From: Clostridiales bacterium
GTDB lineage: Bacteria > Bacillota > Clostridia > Saccharofermentanales > Saccharofermentanaceae
Length of the DNA: 47,326 nucleotides
Assembly: GCA_017552455.1 (NCBI GenBank)
Contig: JAFZPX010000011.1
Location: forward strand, 1 to 47,326
Reading direction: 5' to 3'
A program made the translations under genes and the position numbers. The notes under the pieces are model-generated. The model saw only the letters and a program-made list of their open reading frames with translations, was not told where the DNA came from and searched no databases. Positions 17,346 to 25,187 of the stretch are shown in pieces. Numbering within the stretch: position 1 is the stretch's first letter; each line of letters starts with the position of its first letter.

Positions 17346-18956
17346 TTAAGCCCTGCTGAATAATCTCCACGATATTACTATCATCAGCACCCACATCAGA
17401 GAATACGATACAGCAAGCATTCCTATCATGACCGCGAGCACGGCAGACAGCGAATCTGCGATGTAAGGAGTTATGCCGTTAGTAACGAGATCCGCAGGCA
17501 GCATACCGATAACGAGCAGCGCAATAATCAGGATGTAGCGCGCGAACATCATCGAGAACTTTCCGAACTGGCGCAGGAGCTTCACACACACGATACCTAC
17601 AGTCTGCGACAAAAGATCGAAAGCTGTCATCATCACAACAAACGTCACCGCCGGAAGCCACGTAAAATCATTCCACGCCACGAGCTTAATCAGCAATGCA
17701 CACAGCACCCCGTCGAAAAACATCTCCGGCAGATCTGCGAGAATACACATCGCGAGCTTGCTTATGGTGTTCTCGGGAACCAGGAAGAAATACGGGCGTC
17801 CGAGCTCCATTACAGTCTTGCCTCCGCCGAAGACTATCGCGTTAAGAACCATCATAGTGGTCATGCCGATTATGATGACCAGCACATCAAGGTCCTCACT
17901 TAAGATACTGTCAGTGATCAGCAACACGATTAAAGCGAATATGCGGTAGATCATCGCGACCTTATTGATAAAGAACAGCTTACTCGTTCTAAGGTTCTCG
18001 AACAGATGCATATGGAAGAATGCCGATGCACCCCACCCTCTTTTGTACACTTCATTTCCAACGACGGCAGTTCTCGCGATACCTGTATTTACTGCTTCTA
18101 CACCTGCCTTGCTCGCCTCTACGATCTCTATGATCCTTCCTGTGTTAAGCACAGCGGTCTCATAGAAGTCGAGCTTAACCTTGCGGTAGAAAAGTACAGT
18201 CAGAACACTCACAAGAACGTATAAAGAAACAACCAGAGGAAAATATGAATGCACGCCTCTAAGCAATCCCTTATAGATAAGTCCCACCCATCCTGCAATC
18301 GGGAAAGCATCCGACCAGATGGAATTACCCGCCTTAGTCAGGATTATTATCAGGCTCTCCTCACGAAGGATCGCGAACGAACCGTACTCACGGATCAGCT
18401 GACTTATAACCACAGCGAACAGAACAAAGTGGAACGCCAGAAGCATAACTACTATTACCACCTTCGGCCATACCTTATCCGCGAACTTGGCACTTATAAA
18501 CGAAGTGATCATGAACGTCAGTGCCATGATAAATAACGCTTCGATAAGAAACGCTATCATATCAACAGTCGTAAATCCTATCCACCATGTAAGCACCGGC
18601 GAGTTAACGCACAAAAGCCACACAAATACGACCATACTTCCGACGCCGTACGGGAACGAGACAAACAGGTTAAACACTCTCGAAAACGGCGCTGCGAACT
18701 GGAAGGTCATATCCGCAGGATGATACCCGAGCACTCCGCTTCGAAAGCCTGTCGCGAACGCGTAGTCAAAGCATATGATCAGCAGCAAAGACATGATGCC
18801 GAGGACGATCTCATCATTACGCGGCACGAGATTAACCGTGATCGTATCAAGGCGCGCCACGGTAATTATGGCAGAAAAAATGCCGACAACAACAAGGATG
18901 TCGGCAATAGGTCTGCGTTTAACAGTTATGAGAACTCTGTAAAGATAGGCTCTCAC
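17346..18956 (-). CDS. Orphan ABC-exporter-type membrane protein
   Basis: A 536-residue polytopic membrane protein, paralogous in layout to the one at 11892-13496: both begin with a (Y)LYRV motif and a basic patch. Both have the block GGKTVMELGRPYFFLVPE / GGKTVTEFTKHYIYLIPE near residue 400, and both have a polar middle (here residues 260-310). About 12 hydrophobic segments are visible. No ATPase gene is adjacent. Instead its ATG overlaps the stop of the nfnB-like gene by 4 bp, so it is translated with the transhydrogenase. It might borrow the ATPase encoded at 13507-14205 or another one; its role beside nfnAB is unknown. Confidence 0.75.
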   Translation of the reverse strand: MRAYLYRVLITVKRRPIADILVVVGIFSAIITVARLDTITVNLVPRNDEIVLGIMSLLLIICFDYAFATGFRSGVLGYHPADMTFQFAAPFSRVFNLFVSFPYGVGSMVVFVWLLCVNSPVLTWWIGFTTVDMIAFLIEALFIMALTFMITSFISAKFADKVWPKVVIVVMLLAFHFVLFAVVISQLIREYGSFAILREESLIIILTKAGNSIWSDAFPIAGWVGLIYKGLLRGVHSYFPLVVSLYVLVSVLTVLFYRKVKLDFYETAVLNTGRIIEIVEASKAGVEAVNTGIARTAVVGNEVYKRGWGASAFFHMHLFENLRTSKLFFINKVAMIYRIFALIVLLITDSILSEDLDVLVIIIGMTTMMVLNAIVFGGGKTVMELGRPYFFLVPENTISKLAMCILADLPEMFFDGVLCALLIKLVAWNDFTWLPAVTFVVMMTAFDLLSQTVGIVCVKLLRQFGKFSMMFARYILIIALLVIGMLPADLVTNGITPYIADSLSAVLAVMIGMLAVSYSLMWVLMIVISWRLFSRA

Positions 18957-20347
18957 TTAGACTTTATGTACTCATCGATTCCCTTGGCTGCAGCCTTACC
19001 TGCACCCATGGCGAGGATAACGGTAGCAGCACCGGTAACAGCATCACCGCCTGCGAAAACACCGTCCTTGGATGTCTTACCGAACTCTTCGTCAGCGACG
19101 ATACACTTCCACTTATTAGTCTCAAGACCCTTAGTTGTAGAAGCGATCAGAGGGTTAGGAGATGTACCGAGAGCCATAATTACAGCATCTGTAGGAAGCT
19201 CGAATTCTGAGCCTTCGATAGCAACAGGTCTTCTTCTGCCGGAAGCATCGGGCTCACCGAGCTCCATTCTTACGCACTTCATACCTGATACGTTGTTATC
19301 GTCATCAGTAAGGATCTCAACTGGGTTAGTAAGAAGCTCGAATTTGATACCCTCTTCCTTAGCATGCTCAACCTCTTCTGCTCTTGCAGGAAGCTCAGCT
19401 TCGGATCTTCTGTAAACGATAGTAACTTCAGCACCAAGTCTCAAAGCCGTCCTTGCAGCATCCATCGCAACGTTACCGCCGCCGACTACTGCAACCTTAG
19501 CGGGCTTGAAGATAGGTGTATCGGAATCATCACGGAAAGCCTTCATGAGGTTATTACGTGTAAGGTACTCATTAGCTGAGAAAACACCCTTCGCATTCTC
19601 GCCCGGGATCTTCATGAACATGGGAAGACCTGCACCGGAACCGATGAATACAGCCTCGAAGCCTTCGTTCTCCATAAGCTCATCGATAGTAACGGACTTA
19701 CCGATAACTACGTTAGTCTCGATCTTAACTCCGAGAGCCTTAACGTTCTCTACTTCGGGAGCAACAACCTTCTCCTTAGGCAGACGGAACTCAGGGATAC
19801 CGTAAGTAAGAACTCCGCCTGCCTCGTGCAAAGCCTCGAAAATAGTTACATCGTAACCGAGCTTAGCGAGGTCGCCTGCACATGTAAGACCTGCAGGGCC
19901 GGAACCGATAACAGCGACCTTGTGGCCGTTAGAAGGAGCGGAAACCTTCATCTTCGTTCCCTCTTCTCTTGCGCGGTCTGCTACATATCTCTCGAGCTTA
20001 CCGATAGATACGGCGTCACCCTTGATTCCTCTGATGCACTGAGCCTCACACTGTGTCTCCTGAGGACATACACGTCCGCAGACAGCAGGAAGTGATGAAG
20101 ACTCTGTAAGGATCTCGTAAGACTTAGCGAAGTCTCTATCCTTCAAAGCTGTAACGAATCCCGGGATGTTGATATTAACAGGACATCCGCTTACGCATCT
20201 GGGGTTCTTGCAGTTAAGACATCTTGCAGCCTCTACGACTGCTTCTTCTTCAGTATAGCCGAGGCAAACCTCGTCAAAGTTCTTAGCTCTGACAAGAGGC
20301 TCCTGCTCACTGATCGGTACTCTTACAAATCCGTTTGCATCAGCCAT
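18953..20347 (-). CDS. nfnB: NfnB/GltD-like NADPH:ferredoxin flavoprotein (large subunit)
   Basis: A 464-residue flavoprotein often labelled glutamate synthase small chain. An N-terminal domain with two [4Fe-4S] clusters shows CLNCKNPRCVSGCPVNI (from residue 43) and CGRVCPQETQCEAQCIRG. The FAD-binding VAVIGSGPAGLTCAGDL (about residue 146) and the NAD(P)-binding VAVVGGGNVAMDAARTA (about residue 283) follow. No large glutamate synthase subunit is nearby; instead the partner upstream is a dihydroorotate-dehydrogenase-like FAD/[2Fe-2S] protein, overlapping by one base (TAATG). That pairing is the NfnAB arrangement, an electron-bifurcating NADH-dependent reduced ferredoxin:NADP+ oxidoreductase. 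GltD or a sulfide-dehydrogenase-like role (SudA) remain alternatives. Confidence 0.88.
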   Translation of the reverse strand: MADANGFVRVPISEQEPLVRAKNFDEVCLGYTEEEAVVEAARCLNCKNPRCVSGCPVNINIPGFVTALKDRDFAKSYEILTESSSLPAVCGRVCPQETQCEAQCIRGIKGDAVSIGKLERYVADRAREEGTKMKVSAPSNGHKVAVIGSGPAGLTCAGDLAKLGYDVTIFEALHEAGGVLTYGIPEFRLPKEKVVAPEVENVKALGVKIETNVVIGKSVTIDELMENEGFEAVFIGSGAGLPMFMKIPGENAKGVFSANEYLTRNNLMKAFRDDSDTPIFKPAKVAVVGGGNVAMDAARTALRLGAEVTIVYRRSEAELPARAEEVEHAKEEGIKFELLTNPVEILTDDDNNVSGMKCVRMELGEPDASGRRRPVAIEGSEFELPTDAVIMALGTSPNPLIASTTKGLETNKWKCIVADEEFGKTSKDGVFAGGDAVTGAATVILAMGAGKAAAKGIDEYIKSK

Positions 20348-21234
20348 TACTTGTCACCTCCGCAGTTACCGCATCCGCCGTGATGCGTCTTTCCTTCTTC
20401 GAGAGCCAGAAGAGCCTCACCCTCCTGAGTCTTATAAAGTCTCATTCTGCCCATAGCCTCATCAAAGTTAACCTTGTATCCGTCGAACTCAGGACCGTCG
20501 ATACAAGCGAACTTGATCTCATCGCCGACTGTAAGTCTGCACGCACCGCACATACCTGTACCGTCAACCATGATCGGGTTCATTGAAACTATAGTGGGAA
20601 TATCAAACTTCTTAGTTGTAAGAACACAGAACTTCATCATGATCATAGGTCCGATAGCGACACAAAGATCATACTTCTTGCCCTCAGCTACAAGGTCTTC
20701 GATAACCTTTGTAACCATTCCTGAGCGGCCGTAAGATCCGTCATCAGTTGTGATGTACAGATTACCTGCAACCTTGCTCATCTCCTCTTCAAGGATAACG
20801 AGTTCCTTAGTCTTAGCGCCGACGATTACATCAGCATCGATGCCGTGCTCGTGCAGCCACTTAACCTGAGGATAAACAGGAGCTGTTCCAAGACCTCCTG
20901 CTACGAAGAGGATCTTCTTATTCTTAACTTCTTCGATATCATCTGTAACGAGCTCGGAAGGCTGTCCCAGAGGTCCTACTACATCGTGGAATCCCTGACC
21001 TTCTTCGAGGTCCATCATTCTCTTGGTTGAAGCACCGATCGTCTGAACTACGATAGTGATCGTACCCGCCTCTCGGTCGTAATCACAGATAGTAAGAGGG
21101 ATTCTCTCACCGTTCTCATCTATCCTGACGATCAAAAACTGTCCCGGCTCACAGTACTGCGCCACACGGGGAGCCTCAACATCCATAAGGAAGATCGAGG
21201 GGCACAGCACCTTCTTCTTCTTAATCAGATACAT
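20347..21234 (-). CDS. nfnA: NfnA-like FAD/[2Fe-2S] subunit
   Basis: A 295-residue protein of the PyrK/sulfide dehydrogenase beta (SudB) type. The FAD-binding beta barrel contains FLIVRIDENGERIPLTI (about residue 35). The NAD-binding part has FVAGGLGTAPVYPQVKWL (about residue 108). The [2Fe-2S] ligands are expected in GTGMCGACRLTV and KFACIDGPEFDG near residues 222-250. The C-terminus adds a Gly/Cys-rich tail (HHGGCGNCGG) with two further cysteines. AGGAGG precedes the ATG at 21234. It is first in the unit nfnA-nfnB-membrane protein. In NfnAB this subunit binds NADH and starts flavin-based bifurcation. Confidence 0.88.
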   Translation of the reverse strand: MYLIKKKKVLCPSIFLMDVEAPRVAQYCEPGQFLIVRIDENGERIPLTICDYDREAGTITIVVQTIGASTKRMMDLEEGQGFHDVVGPLGQPSELVTDDIEEVKNKKILFVAGGLGTAPVYPQVKWLHEHGIDADVIVGAKTKELVILEEEMSKVAGNLYITTDDGSYGRSGMVTKVIEDLVAEGKKYDLCVAIGPMIMMKFCVLTTKKFDIPTIVSMNPIMVDGTGMCGACRLTVGDEIKFACIDGPEFDGYKVNFDEAMGRMRLYKTQEGEALLALEEGKTHHGGCGNCGGDK

Positions 21235-21310
21235 AACTGACGGAACCTCCTGCTCAAAGGCATAAACTCCTTAAAGTTTAACACTTAAAGCATATGTTGT
21301 TCAATTACTT

Positions 21311-22351
21311 TTAAAAGAAATACGGAGGGAAAAGCATGGAGACTGTGCGCAGGATGGGACTGTATACAGACAGGTTCATGAGCACGCCTCCGAACAGGAA
21401 TGACAGGATAAGATACGTAGGCAGCACAGCCGCGAAGATACCGCTCTTCTTCCCGTACAAAGGAAGAGCCGCGATGATCGAAGCGATCACAAAAGCGACC
21501 AGAATAACTACCACGCTGTAGCCCAGCAAATGCAACACCGAGAACTCCACACCGCAGATAAGGAAGCTTATAAGCGATATCAGGATTACCGGTATGACGT
21601 GAGCCGCCGGCAGGATCAGTCCCATAAAGAAACGTCCTCCCTTGCTCATGCGCATATAGAGCTTATTGTCACAATCGTTAAGATAAGACAGTGCACCGAG
21701 AAGCGCCGCCATCCACAGGAAGAATCCTGCGAACTTATACACAGGTATCGCGATCTTCTGTGAAGTGGTTATCTCGTTATACTCGATGCTCTCAAGGCTC
21801 TCGAGCCTGTAGATAGCGTTACCCTCAAGGTAGGAGTCAAACACATCTGAAAGCCCGTCAACATAATCCGCAGGCATCGTCACATCAGAAGTGTCAATAA
21901 CATTCGTCATTACCCTCAGCGCGAAATGCGGGAACAGCTTCATAAACACTTCCTCGCTCGACATGAACGGCAGCGTGGAAGAAGGCGTCGTTATAACTCT
22001 GATATCCGGCATGCGGTGCAGCTTAGCGCTCTTTGCCATGAGGTCCTCGGGAAGGATAAAGCCCGTGTTAGCGCGGCCTGTCGCAAGATCTGAATACATC
22101 TGCACCTCGCTGTCAACTTCGTAGAAATCGAAGATGGAGCCCATTTCGCACAGGTCCTCTACAGCACGTGCCGTATCCTCGTCGTCATCGAGGTTCAAGA
22201 TGGCAACCGGGATGTATGCGGAAGCCTTGTGAGAAGGCATCGCCACAGAGACGATCGCGAGTGCGATAAGTATGAAAGCCATACCGTAGATATACGGATT
22301 AAGGAAGCTTCTCTTGGAGCTTAAGTAGAGGCGGTTAAAGAACAATCTCAT
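21311..22351 (-). CDS. ABC-2 type exporter permease (second)
   Basis: A 346-residue permease in the ABC-2/YhgE style: one N-terminal transmembrane segment (about residues 17-37), a large extracytoplasmic domain (about 40-200), then five hydrophobic segments (residues 205-346). The start overlaps the preceding permease gene by 4 bp. It shares overall architecture with that gene at 22348-23433, and the two probably form a heterodimeric channel. It ends the unit that begins with the GH25 lipoprotein. Substrate unknown. Confidence 0.82.
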   Translation of the reverse strand: MRLFFNRLYLSSKRSFLNPYIYGMAFILIALAIVSVAMPSHKASAYIPVAILNLDDDEDTARAVEDLCEMGSIFDFYEVDSEVQMYSDLATGRANTGFILPEDLMAKSAKLHRMPDIRVITTPSSTLPFMSSEEVFMKLFPHFALRVMTNVIDTSDVTMPADYVDGLSDVFDSYLEGNAIYRLESLESIEYNEITTSQKIAIPVYKFAGFFLWMAALLGALSYLNDCDNKLYMRMSKGGRFFMGLILPAAHVIPVILISLISFLICGVEFSVLHLLGYSVVVILVAFVIASIIAALPLYGKKSGIFAAVLPTYLILSFLFGGVLMNLSVYSPILRTVSMLFPPYFF

Positions 22352-23433
22352 GAGAACATCGCCTCCAGGGTAAACGCTATAAGATACTTAAACGGGTTGT
22401 AGACCGAGCCCTCCTGCAGGAACCTCGGCAGGAACTCTATCGGAAGCAGTCCACCTGCAAGATACATCATTACAGTAAACGCCGCGAAAGATATATACGC
22501 CGCAGACACGGGAGAACGGAAAAGATAGCTCACACCCGTTACGATGAAAGCGATGATGGCGATGATCGGAAGCATCCTCACGAGAGCCATCAGACTGATG
22601 CCTATCTTCGTAAAATGAAGTCCCACAGTAATAAGCGCGAATGCGACATACATCATGATCATTACAGACAAAGCTTCCGTTATGAAGAATATCGCAGGCG
22701 AGATACCTGAAAGCTTGGCACGCGCGATAAACGCAGGATTCGAACCTTTGCAGAAATAAGCGAATACAAACACCGACAGCAAGAATACATACACGAGCAC
22801 AGCGCCCGCGATCTTCTGCGTCAGCGTATATGTAGAGATGGAGTCGACTGATTCATAACTGAACAGGCTCATTCTATCGAGCGCATAACCTAACTCATCC
22901 ACTCTGACCGTATCTGCAAGTTCCATAGTCTGGTCGTAAGGCACATCGACCTGGTCACAGAAAGAATAGACAGTCTGCGTACAGGCCTGACCGACGCCCA
23001 AGTCATTCGCAAGAACGAGCATGATGTCTTTAACGACCTGCTCATCGAATGTATCAGCGGACTTGAATACTACTTCAAGTTCAGGGTTAACACCGGAGAA
23101 GATTCCTGATGCAAAGCCTTCGGGGATGATAAGTCCAGCGACCACATCCTCATCATCTACCGCCTCCCTTACCTCGTCGGGGCTGTCGTACTCGACGAAG
23201 CTTACAGTATTCTCGATACTGTTCATGTTCGCGATAAGAGAGAAACCTGCGGAGTTCAATTCATTATCCTGCGGGATATAGCATGCGACCTTTACCATGG
23301 AGAATGCACCGTCCTTAAACAGTACGTTCTCGCCGAAGAAAGCAAAGGCAAGCGCCGCCAATCCTAATGCAAGGAAATACGCTGCCACATACGGCATGAA
23401 GTTGAGGATTCTTTTGAACGCGACTTTAATCAT
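22348..23433 (-). CDS. ABC-2 type exporter permease (first)
   Basis: A 361-residue permease with the same plan as its downstream partner: a transmembrane segment at about residues 14-35, an external domain containing CYIPQDNELNSAGFSLIANM, and five C-terminal transmembrane segments from about residue 205. It overlaps the ATPase gene by 8 bp and the second permease by 4 bp, so the three proteins are made in step. Family knowledge says ABC-2 exporters move drugs, lipids, polysaccharides or peptides; no motif narrows this. Confidence 0.82.
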   Translation of the reverse strand: MIKVAFKRILNFMPYVAAYFLALGLAALAFAFFGENVLFKDGAFSMVKVACYIPQDNELNSAGFSLIANMNSIENTVSFVEYDSPDEVREAVDDEDVVAGLIIPEGFASGIFSGVNPELEVVFKSADTFDEQVVKDIMLVLANDLGVGQACTQTVYSFCDQVDVPYDQTMELADTVRVDELGYALDRMSLFSYESVDSISTYTLTQKIAGAVLVYVFLLSVFVFAYFCKGSNPAFIARAKLSGISPAIFFITEALSVMIMMYVAFALITVGLHFTKIGISLMALVRMLPIIAIIAFIVTGVSYLFRSPVSAAYISFAAFTVMMYLAGGLLPIEFLPRFLQEGSVYNPFKYLIAFTLEAMFS

Positions 23434-24058
23434 TGATTATCTCGGATACCGATCTGGTCTTATCAACCAGAACACACTTTCCGTCCTTAAGATGATAGAT
23501 CTTATCGCAGTGGTCGAAGACTTCAGCCTCATGGCTTGCGATAAAGACGATGCCTCCCTTAGCCTTGAACGCATCGATGAACTTTAAGATGTCGTTCTTA
23601 GCCGGGATATCGAGTGCCGCCAGAGGCTCGTCCATGAGAAGAACATCGGGGCCCGTGATGATGACGGATGCCAGAGCCAATCTCTTCTTCATACCTCCGG
23701 ACATGTTACGTACTTTTACATTGATAAAATCACTGACTTTAAGGATAGAAAGCTCAGGGCCCTGCAAAGCCTTCAGGATCTCTTCCTTCTTCATGGATGT
23801 CCACATCAGGATGTTGTCGTAAGCGGAAAGCTCATCGATAAGAGCATTCTCCTGAGTAACGAATCCTGTCTTACCTTCGATATAGATCTTGCCTGCTGCA
23901 GGCTTCTTGATGCCTGATATCGCAGAAAGCAAAGTGGACTTACCCGAACCGTTAAGTCCGAGAAGGCCTATGCACTGTCCTCTCTCGGCCGTGATATTTA
24001 CGTCCGTAAGAACAGTCTTCTTATACTTACAGGATACTTTCTCAATATTAACCATCAA
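23426..24058 (-). CDS. ABC transporter ATP-binding protein
   Basis: A 210-residue ABC ATPase: Walker A GLNGSGKSTLLSAI (about residue 35), Q-loop FVTQENAL, signature NMSGGMKKRLALASVI, Walker B VLLMDEPLAALD, and the H-loop IASHEAEVF. It overlaps the lipoprotein gene upstream by 4 bp and the permease gene downstream by 8 bp. It should drive the two permeases at 21311-23433. Confidence 0.93.
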   Translation of the reverse strand: MMVNIEKVSCKYKKTVLTDVNITAERGQCIGLLGLNGSGKSTLLSAISGIKKPAAGKIYIEGKTGFVTQENALIDELSAYDNILMWTSMKKEEILKALQGPELSILKVSDFINVKVRNMSGGMKKRLALASVIITGPDVLLMDEPLAALDIPAKNDILKFIDAFKAKGGIVFIASHEAEVFDHCDKIYHLKDGKCVLVDKTRSVSEIIND

Positions 24059-25164
24059 TTACCTCCCGGCAGGTCACCGAAATACATATCCATATCAACA
24101 TATGCATCTATTCCGGGGATAGTTCCGGTACAGCTTTGCTGCCATACGCGGTAGAAACCGTTGTAATCCGTCTGTGTTGTGTAATGAGCAAGCCATACAT
24201 CAAGGATGTCGTCCTCCCAGATGACATCAAAGATGAACTTACTGCCGTAGATCATGGATGAATATCCGCGGGACTCCACCCTGGCCTCGAATGTGCGGTA
24301 GAGCACATTGATATCAGCTATGCTCAAGTGATACTTCTGGAAGCTGTTAAAGAAGTTCTCCCAGTCAAATACGATGGGAAGCTGTACGTTATACCCGTCA
24401 CAAAGATCGCAGATAGTATCGGCAAGAGCCGTTACATACTCCTCCGTATTGTCTGTCGTATAGACATAGACACCGATCGGGATGCCTGCAGCTGTAGCGC
24501 CTTCCATGTTAGCAACGAAATACTCATCCTCATGGAACTCGCCTTCGCTGGACCATCCGGCTCTTATAAACGCGAACTCGCATCCTGCGTCAGCTACCTG
24601 CTGCCAGTCGATAGCTCCCTGCCACTTAGATACGTCGATACCATAGTGGATGCCCTCGCCCGGGTATGAAGCCATGAATGTCGAGAAAGGCGTCGCATTA
24701 GCAGTAGACGTTCCTGTCTGCGGACTGGAAGATCCGTCACCTGAAGGCTGGTAAACAGTTACGTTGATGTAGTCGGAGGCAGTATTGCCGTAATCATCAG
24801 TGATCGTAAGATCGAGATGATAAGATCCGAGCACTGTCGGATCGACCTGTCCCACGATATCAAGATCTATCTCGGCATCGTGGTCATCAATGTAGCTTAC
24901 AAAATCATTGATATTAAACTCGCTGCCGACAGCAAGCCATGCGTCTCTATTGATATTTATAAAGAACGGGCTCGTTGTATCTTCCGGCACGGGAGTCGGT
25001 GTCGGTGCTTCAGTAGGTGTAGGCTCCGGCGTGGGAGTCGGAGCTTCAGTTTCAGTCTGTTCAGGCTCTGAATCAGGCTCGCCAAGGTTCCTGTCCGCAC
25101 AGGACGAGAAGAAGGCAAAAGCCAGTACAGAAATTATTATTGTCATCAATATTTTTTTCTTCAT
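24055..25164 (-). CDS. GH25 lysozyme-like lipoprotein
   Basis: A 369-residue secreted lipoprotein. A signal peptide ends in the lipobox FSSC (Cys about residue 22). A Thr/Pro/Glu linker (TEAPTPTPEPTPTEAPTPTP) follows, then a small Ig-like domain (about residues 70-135). The C-terminal glycoside hydrolase 25 domain has GIDVSKWQGAIDWQQV (about residue 174) and FDWENF (about residue 267), holding the acidic catalytic residues of this muramidase family. It would cleave peptidoglycan from outside the membrane. The stop overlaps the ATPase gene, which couples it to an ABC-2 exporter. The ATG at 25164 has no Shine-Dalgarno and sits six bases after a TATAAT. Confidence 0.92.
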   Translation of the reverse strand: MKKKILMTIIISVLAFAFFSSCADRNLGEPDSEPEQTETEAPTPTPEPTPTEAPTPTPVPEDTTSPFFININRDAWLAVGSEFNINDFVSYIDDHDAEIDLDIVGQVDPTVLGSYHLDLTITDDYGNTASDYINVTVYQPSGDGSSSPQTGTSTANATPFSTFMASYPGEGIHYGIDVSKWQGAIDWQQVADAGCEFAFIRAGWSSEGEFHEDEYFVANMEGATAAGIPIGVYVYTTDNTEEYVTALADTICDLCDGYNVQLPIVFDWENFFNSFQKYHLSIADINVLYRTFEARVESRGYSSMIYGSKFIFDVIWEDDILDVWLAHYTTQTDYNGFYRVWQQSCTGTIPGIDAYVDMDMYFGDLPGGN

Positions 25165-25169
25165 GGCAA

Positions 25170-25183
25170 TTATTATATAATAA
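25170..25183. promoter_or_regulatory. Symmetric -10 palindrome shared by two divergent genes
   Basis: TTATTATATAATAA is a perfect 14-base palindrome centred between the start codons of the GH25 lipoprotein (25164, minus) and ktrB (25188, plus). It contains TATAAT on each strand (25176-25181 plus, 25177-25172 minus), each ending six bases before the respective ATG. Only 23 bases separate the two coding regions and neither has a Shine-Dalgarno, so both mRNAs are predicted leaderless. Confidence 0.6.
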
Positions 25184-25187
25184 CGTC

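Noticed and set aside
18953..20347. Glutamate synthase small subunit as the main function
   Set aside because: No GltB large subunit is nearby, and the coupled upstream gene is of the NfnA/SudB type, which favours NfnAB; not fully excluded.
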